The notes beneath the pieces were generated by a model. It did no database searches, was not told where the DNA came from, and saw only the letters and a list, made by a program, of their open reading frames with translations. A program made the position numbers and the translations under genes. A stretch of 31,522 bases of DNA. Origin: UBA2336 sp037443645. Lineage in GTDB: Bacteria > Bacteroidota > Bacteroidia > Cytophagales > Cyclobacteriaceae. Location of the stretch: positions 1 through 31,522 of the forward strand of contig JBBINY010000034.1 in NCBI GenBank assembly GCA_037443645.1. The letters run 5' to 3'. Below are positions 8,340 to 16,743 of the stretch, piece by piece (the first letter of the stretch is position 1; every line of letters begins with the position of its first letter).

Positions 8340-9566
8340 ATGCAACCTGGCGACCTCCGGAAGCTTTTCAGTATTCCCGTTATTGTAGCTGCCCTCGGCT
8401 ATTTTGTTGATATCTACGATCTGCTGTTGTTCAGCATTGTGCGTATTCCAAGCTTGGCTGCACTGGGCGTGCCACAGGCTGAACAATTTGATCAGGGCGA
8501 ATTTTTACTTCGTGTACAGATGACCGGCCTGTTGCTGGGCGGTATTATCTGGGGGATTATGGGTGATAAAAAGGGCAGGCTTTCGGTGTTGTTCGGTTCC
8601 ATTTTATTGTACTCGCTTGCCAACATTGCCAATGGTTTTGTAACTACGGTGGATCAATATGCCTGGCTGCGGTTCATTGCCGGCATTGGCCTTGCTGGCG
8701 AACTGGGTGCCGGTATTACGCTGGTTTCGGAAGTATTGCCTACCCGCTTGCGGGGCTACGGCACTACCCTGGTTGCCAGCGTAGGGTTGTTGGGTGCGGT
8801 GATGGCCAACTTCATTGCCAAGCATTTTGATTGGCAGATCGCTTATTTCATTGGTGGAGGGTTAGGATTGATATTGCTGATAACCCGAATCAGTGTGTTC
8901 GAGTCGGGTATGTTTATGCAGTTAAAGGAGAAGACCGTGGAGCGCGGAAATTTTCTGCAGTTGTTTACCAATGCCGACCGGTTTAAACGCTTTGCCAATT
9001 GCATTCTGATCGGGCTGCCCATTTGGTTTACTATCGGAATCCTGATTACGTTTTCCCCGGAGTTTGCGGCTCATCTCGGGTTCTCTGAGCCTATTATAGC
9101 CGGTGATGCGGTGATGTTCAGCTACCTGGGGCTGGCAGCTGGCGACATGAGCAGCGGGTTGTTCAGCCAGTGGTTCCGTTCACGAAAACGCATTGTCAGG
9201 GTGTACATCCTGCTGACTTTCGCTTTTATTCTATTATACCTGGCGGCACCTGTAAAGTCCACACCGTTCTTCTACCTCACCTGCTTTTTGCTGGGGTTTG
9301 GGGTAGGGTATTGGGCCTTGTTTGTTACTATTGCGGCCGAGCAGTTTGGCACCAACCTCCGGTCAACGGTGGCTACCTCCGTCCCGAATTTCATCCGGGG
9401 TACAGTTGTTCCGTTAACCATTGCGTTCAAATTTTTGCGTGATTCGTATGGAATAGTTTCCGGGGCTCTGCTGGTGGGTACGGTCACTATACTGATAGCC
9501 CTGATTTCGCTTCGGTACCTCAACGAAACGTTTGGCCGTGATCTTGACTTTGTAGAGTCTGATTAA
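8340..9566 (+). CDS. Major facilitator superfamily transporter
   Basis: 408 aa from ATG 8340; a TTG two codons earlier (8334) keeps the same frame and is less likely. About 12 hydrophobic helices are visible. The loop 2-3 signature is present as GDKKGRLS (a variant of GxxxDRxGRR), and helix 4 carries RFIAGIGLAGELGAG, a pattern seen in metabolite:H+ symporters of the sugar/aromatic-acid type. The second half repeats the signature weakly (QWFRSRKRIVR). The substrate cannot be read from sequence. It lies in tandem with the sensor kinase, which has its own promoter, so the two are not necessarily one operon. Confidence 0.85.
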   Translation: MQPGDLRKLFSIPVIVAALGYFVDIYDLLLFSIVRIPSLAALGVPQAEQFDQGEFLLRVQMTGLLLGGIIWGIMGDKKGRLSVLFGSILLYSLANIANGFVTTVDQYAWLRFIAGIGLAGELGAGITLVSEVLPTRLRGYGTTLVASVGLLGAVMANFIAKHFDWQIAYFIGGGLGLILLITRISVFESGMFMQLKEKTVERGNFLQLFTNADRFKRFANCILIGLPIWFTIGILITFSPEFAAHLGFSEPIIAGDAVMFSYLGLAAGDMSSGLFSQWFRSRKRIVRVYILLTFAFILLYLAAPVKSTPFFYLTCFLLGFGVGYWALFVTIAAEQFGTNLRSTVATSVPNFIRGTVVPLTIAFKFLRDSYGIVSGALLVGTVTILIALISLRYLNETFGRDLDFVESD

Positions 9567-9587
9567 GTACGGGGATACCGGGTAAAA

Positions 9588-9617
9588 TTGACAGGTGCTG
9601 TGTATTGGTTACCTTTG
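9588..9617 (+). promoter_or_regulatory. Bacteroidota-type promoter of the TPR kinase gene
   Basis: TTG at 9588-9590 and TACCTTTG at 9610-9617 are separated by 19 bases and match the Bacteroidota vegetative promoter (-33 TTG/TTTG, -7 TAnnTTTG; established). Transcription would begin near 9623. This places the upstream in-frame start at 9605 outside the message and supports ATG 9638 as the real start. Confidence 0.65.
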
Positions 9618-9637
9618 TGTGGAAAGACCGGTGGCTG

Positions 9638-11704
9638 ATGCGTTTTTTATGGTTATTTAGCGTTTTAGCAGTACTCCTGCTAAGTTTCACATCCTCCTTA
9701 GGGCAACAGATTTCCCGTATCGACAGCCTGCGCAGCCTGCTGAAGCAAGCCGATAAACGACAGCAATTTGACATACTTAACGACATTGGTTTTGCATACC
9801 GGCTTTCCCATCCTGACAGCACGATTTGGTATTGTACCCGGGCCTATGAGATCGGAGAGGAGCTAGCGTTGCCCAGGGAATTATCCAAGCCGTTGAGTTT
9901 TATTGGACTTGCCAAGGCTTATAAAGGCGACTATAAATCTTCGTTCGACTTTCATACCCGCGCCATTGAGGTAGCACAAAAACAAAATGATTCGCTGCAG
10001 CTTGCTTATGGATACAATAATTTCGGTCGCCTGTTTTTTGATGAAGGTGATTATACGCGGGCTTACGAAAACCTGGTACGGGCACTTCAGATTTTTGAGG
10101 TTATCCAGGATCCTTCCGGGTTGGCTTATGTGTACCGAAGTCTTTCTAATATCCTGAAATCACAAAACGATTTTGAGAAAGCATTGGACATGTCGCTGAA
10201 AGCGTACCTGTTGCGGAAAAAAGTTGGAGACCCAAGAACCCTGCTATCAGCGCTTTCTGAACTGGGGCTGGTTTACAGTGAGTTAAGAAAAATTGACGAA
10301 GCCAACCGGTGTTTTGAGCAAGCCGATTCGATTGCCCATAAGATTGAAGATAATATCAGTGTTGCCGAGATCCGCCTGGGTTGGGCTGAATTCCTTGTAA
10401 GAAACAACGAATATAGCAAAGCCGACAGCCTGGCGCGGCTCGCTTATGCCAAGGTTTTGAAAACCAACAACCTGCGACTGATGCCCCGGGCCAACCTGTT
10501 GATGGGCAGTGTGAATTATAACCTGAAAAAATATACAGAGGCTGTGCCCTACCTTCTAAAGGTAACGCAATTGGAGTCGGAAAGCCATCTGGACCTGCAA
10601 CGCGATGCTAATTTTTACCTGGGCAAGATTTTTGAAATTACCGGTAAGAAGGAACAAGCCATACAGTACACCAACAGGTACCTCGTTCTCAAAGAATCAT
10701 TGGTGAGTGTTAATCTGGCGCGTGAAATTGAAAAACTTCAGTTTCAGCTTGAAATTGAAAAGAAGGAGAGGGAAAATGAGCGGCTTAAAGCCCTTGCTGC
10801 GCAGAATGAATCTGTCATTGAGCAACAGCGCCTGCAGAATATCGGCCTTATCATTATTGCATTCTTCGTTACGCTGTTACTACTTACCCAGTGGCGTAAC
10901 AGCAAAAAGCGAAAAGAGACGACCGATCAACTGATGGATCAGAATGCTGAGATTGAACAACAGCGGAAAGAGATTGTACGGCAGAATGAACAATTGGCTA
11001 AACACAATCGTGAGCTTTCGGAGCTGAATCATGAAAAAGACACCCTGATGAACATTGTTGCCCACGATTTGAAAGCACCGCTTAACCGGATTCGCGGATT
11101 GGGCAGCCTTATGGAAATGGAGGGCTCATTAACAGATGCGCAGAAGAATTACCTGGAACTTATTCTGGATTCAACACGATCAGGCCTTGACCTGATTACC
11201 GACTTGCTGGATGTTAACTCGCTGGATGTAAACCGCGATCCGGATTTTTCGCCCTTTGATATTGACCAATTGATTACTGACCGGGTGAGCGCCTTCAGGC
11301 ACGCTGCCAATGCAAAAAAAATCAGCCTGGTTACTGAAGGAAGTGCGGGCTCCATTACCAGTGATTATGACTACATCAGCAGGATTGTTGACAACCTGCT
11401 TTCCAATGCAATCAAATTTTCCCCGCAGCAATCTTCCGTTACCATAACAACCGGGCAACAGAACGGTCAGCTTACCATTTCGCTCAAGGATCAGGGCCCA
11501 GGGTTCAGCCAGGAAGATCGAAAATTTCTTTATCAGAAATTTAAAAAACTTAGTGCGCGCCCGACTGCAGGCGAAAGCTCAAACGGCCTGGGATTGGCTA
11601 TTGTAAAAATTCTTATAGACCGCCTCAATGGAAGCATTGAACTGGCAAGCGCACCGGGCAAGGGGAGTGAATTTGTGGTACGGCTCCCCATTCAAACCTC
11701 TTAA
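9638..11704 (+). CDS. TPR-containing membrane sensor histidine kinase
   Basis: 688 aa from ATG 9638, chosen because a signal peptide (MRFLWLFSVLAVLLLSFTSS) starts there and the promoter lies just upstream. Residues about 30-370 are tandem TPR helices, predicted periplasmic. A transmembrane helix is at about 402-421 (IGLIIIAFFVTLLLL), followed by a Gln/Glu-rich coiled coil. The HisKA domain has the phospho-acceptor His476 in VAHDLKAPLNR. The ATPase domain has the N box DNLLSNAIKFSP, G1 DQGPGFS and G2 GLGLAIVK. No receiver domain is present and no response regulator gene is adjacent, so it is an orphan kinase. Its TAA overlaps the stop of the opposite-strand gene within TTAA (11701-11704). Confidence 0.92.
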   Translation: MRFLWLFSVLAVLLLSFTSSLGQQISRIDSLRSLLKQADKRQQFDILNDIGFAYRLSHPDSTIWYCTRAYEIGEELALPRELSKPLSFIGLAKAYKGDYKSSFDFHTRAIEVAQKQNDSLQLAYGYNNFGRLFFDEGDYTRAYENLVRALQIFEVIQDPSGLAYVYRSLSNILKSQNDFEKALDMSLKAYLLRKKVGDPRTLLSALSELGLVYSELRKIDEANRCFEQADSIAHKIEDNISVAEIRLGWAEFLVRNNEYSKADSLARLAYAKVLKTNNLRLMPRANLLMGSVNYNLKKYTEAVPYLLKVTQLESESHLDLQRDANFYLGKIFEITGKKEQAIQYTNRYLVLKESLVSVNLAREIEKLQFQLEIEKKERENERLKALAAQNESVIEQQRLQNIGLIIIAFFVTLLLLTQWRNSKKRKETTDQLMDQNAEIEQQRKEIVRQNEQLAKHNRELSELNHEKDTLMNIVAHDLKAPLNRIRGLGSLMEMEGSLTDAQKNYLELILDSTRSGLDLITDLLDVNSLDVNRDPDFSPFDIDQLITDRVSAFRHAANAKKISLVTEGSAGSITSDYDYISRIVDNLLSNAIKFSPQQSSVTITTGQQNGQLTISLKDQGPGFSQEDRKFLYQKFKKLSARPTAGESSNGLGLAIVKILIDRLNGSIELASAPGKGSEFVVRLPIQTS

Positions 11705-12846
11705 ACTTTTTGCAGGGCCTGCTCAAGATCGGCAACCAGGTCTTCAGCGTCCTCAATGCCTATGCTCAGCCGGATAAGGGAATCGACCAGGCCATTTTTT
11801 AGCCGTTCTTCCCGGGGTATGCTTGCATGAGTCATGGAGGCCGGGTGATTGATAAGTGATTCCACTCCGCCCAATGATTCGGCCAGTGAAAACAGGCGAA
11901 CGTTTTTCATCAGTTGGAAGGCTTTGTTCAGGTCATCATCTTTCAGGGTGAAGGAGAGCATCCCCCCGAAGTCGCGCATTTGTTTTTTAGCCACTGCATG
12001 ATTAGGGTGAGATGAAAGCCCTGGCCAGTAAACACGGCCAACTTTTGGATGAGCAGCAAGGTATTCGGCAACCTTTCTTCCATTCAGGCAATGCCGCTCC
12101 ATACGTAAATGCAACGTTTTAATTCCACGAAGTACCAGGAAAGAATCCTGCGGACCGGGCACTGCCCCGCACGAGTTCTGAATGAACGCCAGTTCCTGAT
12201 GAAGCTTTTCATCGTTGGTTACCAGGGCGCCCATAATCACATCCGAGTGCCCGCTCAGGTACTTGGTTACGGAGTGCATCACAATGTCGGCACCCAGGTC
12301 AAGCGGATTTTGCAGGTAAGGCGATGCAAACGTATTATCCACTGCAACCCGGATGTTTTTTGTTTTCGCAATCTCCACACACGCTTTGATGTCGATCACA
12401 TTCATCAACGGGTTGCTGGGTGTTTCCAGCCAGATAAGTTTTGTTTTTTCGTTCAGGTATGATTTGATGTTGTTTGCATCAGTTAGGTCGATGAAATGGA
12501 ATTTCAAACCAAGCCGTTCATATACACGCTTAAACATCCGGTATGATCCCCCGTACAGATCATTGCTGGTAATTACCTCATCGCCAGCGTTTAGTAATTT
12601 GATTACGGTATCGGTTGCGCCCATCCCGGAGGAGAAGCAAAGTGCAAAGCGTCCGTTTTCAAGAGCGGCAATGCTTTTTTGGAGGGCATTGCGCGTGGGG
12701 TTTGCGCCCCGTGCATACGCATAGCCTTTGTGTTTGGCAGGTTCTTCCTGAACATAGGTTGAGGTTTGGAAGATGGGAGTCATGATGGCTCCGGTTGAGG
12801 GGTCGGGTTCAACTCCTGCGTGTACGGCTTTGGTTCCGAATTTCAT
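11701..12846 (-). CDS. Cystathionine gamma-synthase/gamma-lyase family PLP enzyme
   Basis: 381 aa, the usual length for the family. The PLP Lys is K195 in SVTKYLSGHSD. Other family motifs are YARGANPTRNALQ near the N-terminus, SSGMGA, the ETPSNP segment, DNTFASPYLQNP and the C-terminal SLGGVESLINHPASMTHA. It makes or cleaves cystathionine in methionine/cysteine transsulfuration; synthase and lyase cannot be separated with confidence from sequence alone. It is the last gene of a four-gene minus-strand run, 35 bases after the 105-aa gene, and has no obvious promoter of its own. Its TAA overlaps the stop of the TPR kinase gene. Confidence 0.92.
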   Translation of the reverse strand: MKFGTKAVHAGVEPDPSTGAIMTPIFQTSTYVQEEPAKHKGYAYARGANPTRNALQKSIAALENGRFALCFSSGMGATDTVIKLLNAGDEVITSNDLYGGSYRMFKRVYERLGLKFHFIDLTDANNIKSYLNEKTKLIWLETPSNPLMNVIDIKACVEIAKTKNIRVAVDNTFASPYLQNPLDLGADIVMHSVTKYLSGHSDVIMGALVTNDEKLHQELAFIQNSCGAVPGPQDSFLVLRGIKTLHLRMERHCLNGRKVAEYLAAHPKVGRVYWPGLSSHPNHAVAKKQMRDFGGMLSFTLKDDDLNKAFQLMKNVRLFSLAESLGGVESLINHPASMTHASIPREERLKNGLVDSLIRLSIGIEDAEDLVADLEQALQKV

Positions 12847-12881
12847 AAAAGGTTGTTTTTACGACCGGCAAAAATACCGGA

Positions 12882-13199
12882 TTATTTGTTTTGCCAATAC
12901 TGGCGGATCACTTCTTTCCAGTTATCACCGCTTTTCAGGTAAAGGGCTGTATTGATGAGCATCGTATTTGCTGTGTTGCCATCGTGTTCGGCCGCACGGA
13001 TGATCAGGTCTAAAAATTTCTGACGGTCATCCTGTGCCAGCCGGGAAAGTTGCTGAATTAATTCATCGGGTTGAGGGGTCAAACCGGTTTCTGAAACAGG
13101 AGTAATCCGTTCGCTCAGTGGGATAGGGTTCACAAATGAAGCGGCTTGCTGTTTCAGGAACAGGTCAAGGTCTTTGAGTGGATTTTTGTTTTTACTCAT
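12882..13199 (-). CDS. 105-aa protein translationally coupled to ParA
   Basis: Not recognised. Its ATG overlaps the ParA TGA (ATGA, 13196-13199), so it is co-translated with ParA. The N-terminus is short and basic (MSKNKNPLKDLDLFLKQQ), followed by a Pro/Thr-rich linker (about 20-45). The rest is predicted helical, with acidic and Leu-rich segments (DELIQQLSRLAQDDRQKFLDLIIRAA) and a tail WKEVIRQYWQNK. No signal peptide or membrane helix. A basic N-terminus on a small protein encoded next to an orphan ParA is the arrangement of ParA-partner proteins (ParB- or McdB-like adaptors). That role is an inference from context only. Confidence 0.75.
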   Translation of the reverse strand: MSKNKNPLKDLDLFLKQQAASFVNPIPLSERITPVSETGLTPQPDELIQQLSRLAQDDRQKFLDLIIRAAEHDGNTANTMLINTALYLKSGDNWKEVIRQYWQNK

Positions 13200-13819
13200 C
13201 TCAGGTGCTTCATTAATTCATCAATAACGGGCTGGTATTCTTTCTCAGCGTTTACCGTACTGAAATTCACAAATACATTTTTCTGGGGCACCATTACATC
13301 CAGAATAACAGCATCAACATTGCTCAGGCTTTCGTGTATGGTTTTCATTCTGGTGAAGCTATGGATGCGGTTGGGTAACACCATAATCTTCAGGTTAGGG
13401 TTGAGTTGCCGTGCAGGAGCCAGGTCGGCCACAGTCTGGTAAGTCACCAGCAGATCATTTTGTGTGAGGCTGGTAGGCACGATAACGGCATCGCTGACCA
13501 GGCAAAGTTTTTTTATGCCTTCATCGGTGGTTTTTCCGGCACTGTCAACGATAATAAAATGAAGTCCCGGGGTTTGTTTTATCCGGATCAACTCATCGGC
13601 CACCTGGTGATCGTGCGAGCCCAGGATTTCAAACAATGCACCACCCGCCTCGCCTTTTAATTGCTCCATCTTACGAAGCGTATTCAATGTGTAGTTTGTG
13701 TCGGTCTCCACCAGCAGTACCTTCTTCCCGGAATAATGAAGGGCTGTTGCCAGGTTTATGGCGTTTGTGGTTTTACCCGTGCCGCCCTTACGACTGATAA
13801 AGGAGATAATTCTGGACAT
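13196..13819 (-). CDS. ParA/MinD-family ATPase, orphan short type
   Basis: 207 aa. A deviant Walker A, KGGTGKTT, is at 11-18, with the signature Lys11 and catalytic Lys16. Strand 2 has VLLVETDTN (Walker A'), and the Walker B equivalent is FIIVDSAGKTT. The small size without an N-terminal DNA-binding helix matches chromosomal orphan ParAs and type Ib plasmid ParAs. No parB or parS-like gene is adjacent, so chromosome segregation is unlikely. Family members of this kind position cellular cargo such as chemotaxis clusters, carboxysomes or polar complexes. It starts 8 bases after the E2 gene and overlaps the 105-aa gene, so all three are very likely one transcript. Confidence 0.9.
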   Translation of the reverse strand: MSRIISFISRKGGTGKTTNAINLATALHYSGKKVLLVETDTNYTLNTLRKMEQLKGEAGGALFEILGSHDHQVADELIRIKQTPGLHFIIVDSAGKTTDEGIKKLCLVSDAVIVPTSLTQNDLLVTYQTVADLAPARQLNPNLKIMVLPNRIHSFTRMKTIHESLSNVDAVILDVMVPQKNVFVNFSTVNAEKEYQPVIDELMKHLR

Positions 13820-13827
13820 TGGTCTTC

Positions 13828-15117
13828 TCAGAGTGTCCGATTCACATCAAACTTTTCGAGGTAATCGGCTACTCTGCGAACAAAACTACCGCCTAATGCC
13901 CCGTCAACTACCCGGTGATCATACGAATGAGAGAGGAACATTTTGTGCCGTACCACAATGGCATCTCCGTAAGGCGTTTCCACTACGGCAGGCTTCTTTT
14001 GAATAGCACCCAGAGCCAGAATGCCAACCTGCGGCTGCATAATAATGGGAGTTCCCATAACATTGCCAAATGAACCTACATTGGATATGGTGTATGTACC
14101 GCCTGCCAGGTCATCGGGTTTTAACTTATTGTCACGCGCCCTGTTGGCCAGATCGTTTACAATTTTGGCAAGGCCAGTTATGTTGAATTGGTCGGCATTT
14201 TTTATTACGGGAACAATTAAATTACCCGAAGGCAAGGCTACTGCCATTCCAATGTTGATGTCTTTCTTCTTTATGATCCGGTCACCATCTACCTGGATGT
14301 TGATCATCGGGAAGTCTTTGATGGCATTGGCAACTGCTTCTATGAATAGCGGAGTAAACGTTAGGCTTTCACCGAAACGCTTCTGAAATTCGTTCTTCAC
14401 TTTGGTGCGCCAGAAAACAACGTTTGTTACGTCAGCCTCTACAAAGGAAGTAACATGGGGCGAAATGCGTTTCGAATCGACCATCCGTTCGGCAATCATC
14501 TTGCGCATGCGGTCCATCTGTATAATTTCGTCACCCGCACTGACCGATACGGGTACAGGTTGTTGTGCCTTAACCTGCTGGGTTACTTGTATGGTCTGCC
14601 CGAGTTTCCGGTTGGCAAGGTAACCGAGTATATCTTTTTTGGTTACACGTCCCTCAAGTCCGGTGCCGGGTATGGTTTCAAGTTCCATCACCGGGATGTT
14701 TTCTTCGCGTGCAATATTTTTAACCAGTGGGGAATAGAACCGGGAGGCTGATTTAAAATCTGCTAGCTGGAGTTTACCTGAGCCATTGGCAGATTGAACA
14801 GTCGGAGTTTCTTTTGCCGATTCAACTTCCGGGGCAGCCGGTTTACTTTCGGAGGCTTTGCCCGGAGTGTCATCAACTTCTGTTGCTATAAATGCAATGG
14901 GCGCTCCTACTTTAACTACTTCACCTTCCTTGGCCAGTATTTCTTTTAACACCCCGGCATGGGTAGAAGGCACTTCCGTATCCACTTTATCAGTAGCCAC
15001 TTCCAATACCGACTCGTCCTGTTCGATTGTATCCCCTGGTTTCTTCAGCCACGTTAGAATGGTGGCCTCCATAATGCTTTCGCCCATTTTGGGCATAATC
15101 AGTTCAACCACTGCCAT
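13828..15117 (-). CDS. 2-oxo acid dehydrogenase E2 (dihydrolipoamide acyltransferase)
   Basis: 429 aa with the standard three-part layout. The lipoyl domain (about 1-78) has the lipoyl-lysine K44 in TDKVDTE. An Ala/Pro/Glu-rich linker follows, then the peripheral subunit-binding domain (about 125-165, FYSPLVKNIAREENIP to GRVTKKDIL). The acyltransferase domain (about 195-429) has the catalytic D400-H401-R402 and D405-G406. It transfers acyl groups to CoA in a pyruvate, branched-chain or 2-oxoglutarate complex; which one is not decidable because no E1 or E3 gene is nearby. First gene of the E2, ParA, 105-aa, CGS run. A TAACTTTG box lies 23 bases upstream of the ATG. Confidence 0.93.
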   Translation of the reverse strand: MAVVELIMPKMGESIMEATILTWLKKPGDTIEQDESVLEVATDKVDTEVPSTHAGVLKEILAKEGEVVKVGAPIAFIATEVDDTPGKASESKPAAPEVESAKETPTVQSANGSGKLQLADFKSASRFYSPLVKNIAREENIPVMELETIPGTGLEGRVTKKDILGYLANRKLGQTIQVTQQVKAQQPVPVSVSAGDEIIQMDRMRKMIAERMVDSKRISPHVTSFVEADVTNVVFWRTKVKNEFQKRFGESLTFTPLFIEAVANAIKDFPMINIQVDGDRIIKKKDINIGMAVALPSGNLIVPVIKNADQFNITGLAKIVNDLANRARDNKLKPDDLAGGTYTISNVGSFGNVMGTPIIMQPQVGILALGAIQKKPAVVETPYGDAIVVRHKMFLSHSYDHRVVDGALGGSFVRRVADYLEKFDVNRTL

Positions 15118-15139
15118 GAGGTACTCAATTGTTAACCGC

Positions 15140-15147
15140 CAAAGTTA
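15140..15147 (-). promoter_or_regulatory. Candidate -7 box for the E2-ParA operon
   Basis: On the minus strand this reads TAACTTTG, a full match to TAnnTTTG, with transcription predicted near 15134, about 17 bases before the E2 ATG. No TTG or TTTG is found 17-23 bases upstream; that position is taken by a palindrome (15160-15183). Confidence 0.5.
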
Positions 15148-15159
15148 ATATTTTTATTC

Positions 15160-15183
15160 CTTCCCGCTACCGATTGCGGGAAG
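15160..15183. promoter_or_regulatory. Perfect inverted repeat over the -33 position of the E2 promoter
   Basis: CTTCCCGC (15160-15167) and GCGGGAAG (15176-15183) form a perfect 8-bp inverted repeat with an 8-base centre. It lies 12 bases upstream of the TAACTTTG box. It is not followed by a T run on either strand in the terminator sense, so an operator for a dimeric regulator is more plausible than a terminator. No regulator can be named. Confidence 0.4.
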
Positions 15184-15349
15184 TGCAGAACTGGGCATTC
15201 CGGAGGCCTTTACACAGGTGACTTCAATCATTTGTGCGCCTGATTCAGATCATACCAGGTTGCAAGGCAACACATTAGTTTGAACACATTAAATCCTACT
15301 GATATGATGGCCTCTAATAATTAATTCCGCTAAGAGGGTTTGGTTGAAT

Positions 15350-15380
15350 AAGGAGCTGGTGCAGCCGGCATTGGCTCCTT
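15350..15380. terminator. Hairpin just after cinA, weak terminator
   Basis: AAGGAGC (15350-15356) pairs with GCTCCTT (15374-15380), immediately after the cinA stop on the minus strand. The 17-base loop contains GCCGGC. On the minus strand the downstream tract is only ATTC, so termination would be inefficient. On the plus strand TTATTTT follows, but no plus-strand gene ends here. Confidence 0.4.
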
Positions 15381-16628
15381 TTATTTTGGCAGGCTCAATC
15401 GGATGAGATTCAATACAGCCGTGGAAGCCAGCCTGATGTTGATTAACCGGTCGGTTGAGAGCTGTAGCTTTTTGGTGATGGTTTGGTGCTTGTCGGAATA
15501 CGCAATCCAAACCGTGCCCACCGGTTTTTCAGGGGTGGCTCCTGCCGGTCCGGCAATGCCGCTGGTTGCTACCCCGATGTGGGTATTGAACTTTGCACGA
15601 ACAAGGTTGGCCATTTCAATAATGGTGGGTTCACTCACGGCTCCGTATCGTTCGAGTGTTTCCGGTTTTACACCCAGCTGACGCATTTTGATTTCGTAAG
15701 CATACGGGATAATAGTGCCCATGAAATAATCGGAACTGCCGGGCACACTGGTAATGAGATGCGATACATATCCACCGGTGCAACTTTCGGCAACGGCCAG
15801 CGTAAGACGATGATCACGCAACATCATCCCCACCGCCTGTTCAAGGGTTTCCTCATTCAACGAATAAATGTAATTACCCAGAATGGTTTTTAACAGCTCA
15901 AGTTGTATGTCGGTTTCATGCATCAGGGTATCCTCTGCGCTGCCTGATGCCGTTAACCGGAGTTTTACTTCGCCTAAGCCGGGCAGATAGGCGAGTTTCA
16001 TGTTTTCCGGCAGGCCCTTTTCCCAGGAAGCTATCTTATCCGCCAGAAAAGATTCGCCTATGCCGGCTGTTTTGATTGACCGGTGGATAATAACAGGAGG
16101 ATTAAATTTCTGCTTTAGTTTAGGAATTACGATTTCCCGCATCATCCGCTTCATTTCGTGCGGCACACCGGGCATAGATACAAACACTTTTCCGTCTCGA
16201 TCAAACCACATGCCGGGTGCTGTGCCGATGGCATTGGTAATTTTTTCGCAGCACACCGGTAAAGCGGCCTGCTGGCGGTTGGTTTCGGTAAGCTCGCGTC
16301 CGCGGCTTTTGAAAAATGCCGTCACCTCGGCAAGCGCCTCGTCATGGATTTTTATCTCGCAGTTGAAATATTCTGCCAGGCACGGTTTGGTCAGGTCATC
16401 ACTGGTAGGCCCAAGCCCACCGGTAATCAATACCATATCGGCTCGTTGTTCAGCTTCCTTAAAGGCGCTTAAAATATCACTCCGATGATCACCAACGGTG
16501 GTTCTTCGTACAGTATTAATGCCCACCTCTGCGAGTGCACCGCTGATCCAGTGTGAGTTGGTGTCAAGTGTTTGACCATATAGCAACTCATCGCCTATGG
16601 CAAGAATCTCGGCAAGGATTTTTTTCAT
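15381..16628 (-). CDS. cinA: CinA, nicotinamide-nucleotide amidase with COG1058 pyrophosphatase domain
   Basis: 415 aa from ATG 16628; an extension to TTG 16652 exists but adds residues not typical of the family. The N-terminal MoCF-like/COG1058 domain (about 1-170) starts AEILAIGDELLYGQ and has TGGLGPTSDD. The C-terminal PncC domain has VAESCTGG with Ser282, and GTVWIAYS near the end. The enzyme recycles pyridine nucleotides by deamidating NMN to nicotinate mononucleotide; the N-terminal domain is linked to ADP-ribose hydrolysis (family knowledge). It is separated from the E2 gene by about 260 bases and diverges from the DUF4197 gene. The old 'competence/damage-inducible' name does not imply a competence role here. 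Confidence 0.94.
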   Translation of the reverse strand: MKKILAEILAIGDELLYGQTLDTNSHWISGALAEVGINTVRRTTVGDHRSDILSAFKEAEQRADMVLITGGLGPTSDDLTKPCLAEYFNCEIKIHDEALAEVTAFFKSRGRELTETNRQQAALPVCCEKITNAIGTAPGMWFDRDGKVFVSMPGVPHEMKRMMREIVIPKLKQKFNPPVIIHRSIKTAGIGESFLADKIASWEKGLPENMKLAYLPGLGEVKLRLTASGSAEDTLMHETDIQLELLKTILGNYIYSLNEETLEQAVGMMLRDHRLTLAVAESCTGGYVSHLITSVPGSSDYFMGTIIPYAYEIKMRQLGVKPETLERYGAVSEPTIIEMANLVRAKFNTHIGVATSGIAGPAGATPEKPVGTVWIAYSDKHQTITKKLQLSTDRLINIRLASTAVLNLIRLSLPK

Positions 16629-16743
16629 GCGGTGGATGCAAATATGTAACAAAATTTCTATTTCCGATTCGATTTAAGCCGTTTGTCAGGCGGGATAGGA
16701 TTTTGAATATTGTTCCATAATTTAGCCACCTCATTTAATCACT

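Noticed and set aside
13196..13819. Plasmid or chromosome partition locus
   Set aside because: No ParB, no parS-like repeats and no replication gene nearby; the neighbours are housekeeping metabolic genes.
15350..15380. Strong terminator for cinA
   Set aside because: The stem is good, but the minus strand lacks a T run after it; kept only as a weak terminator.
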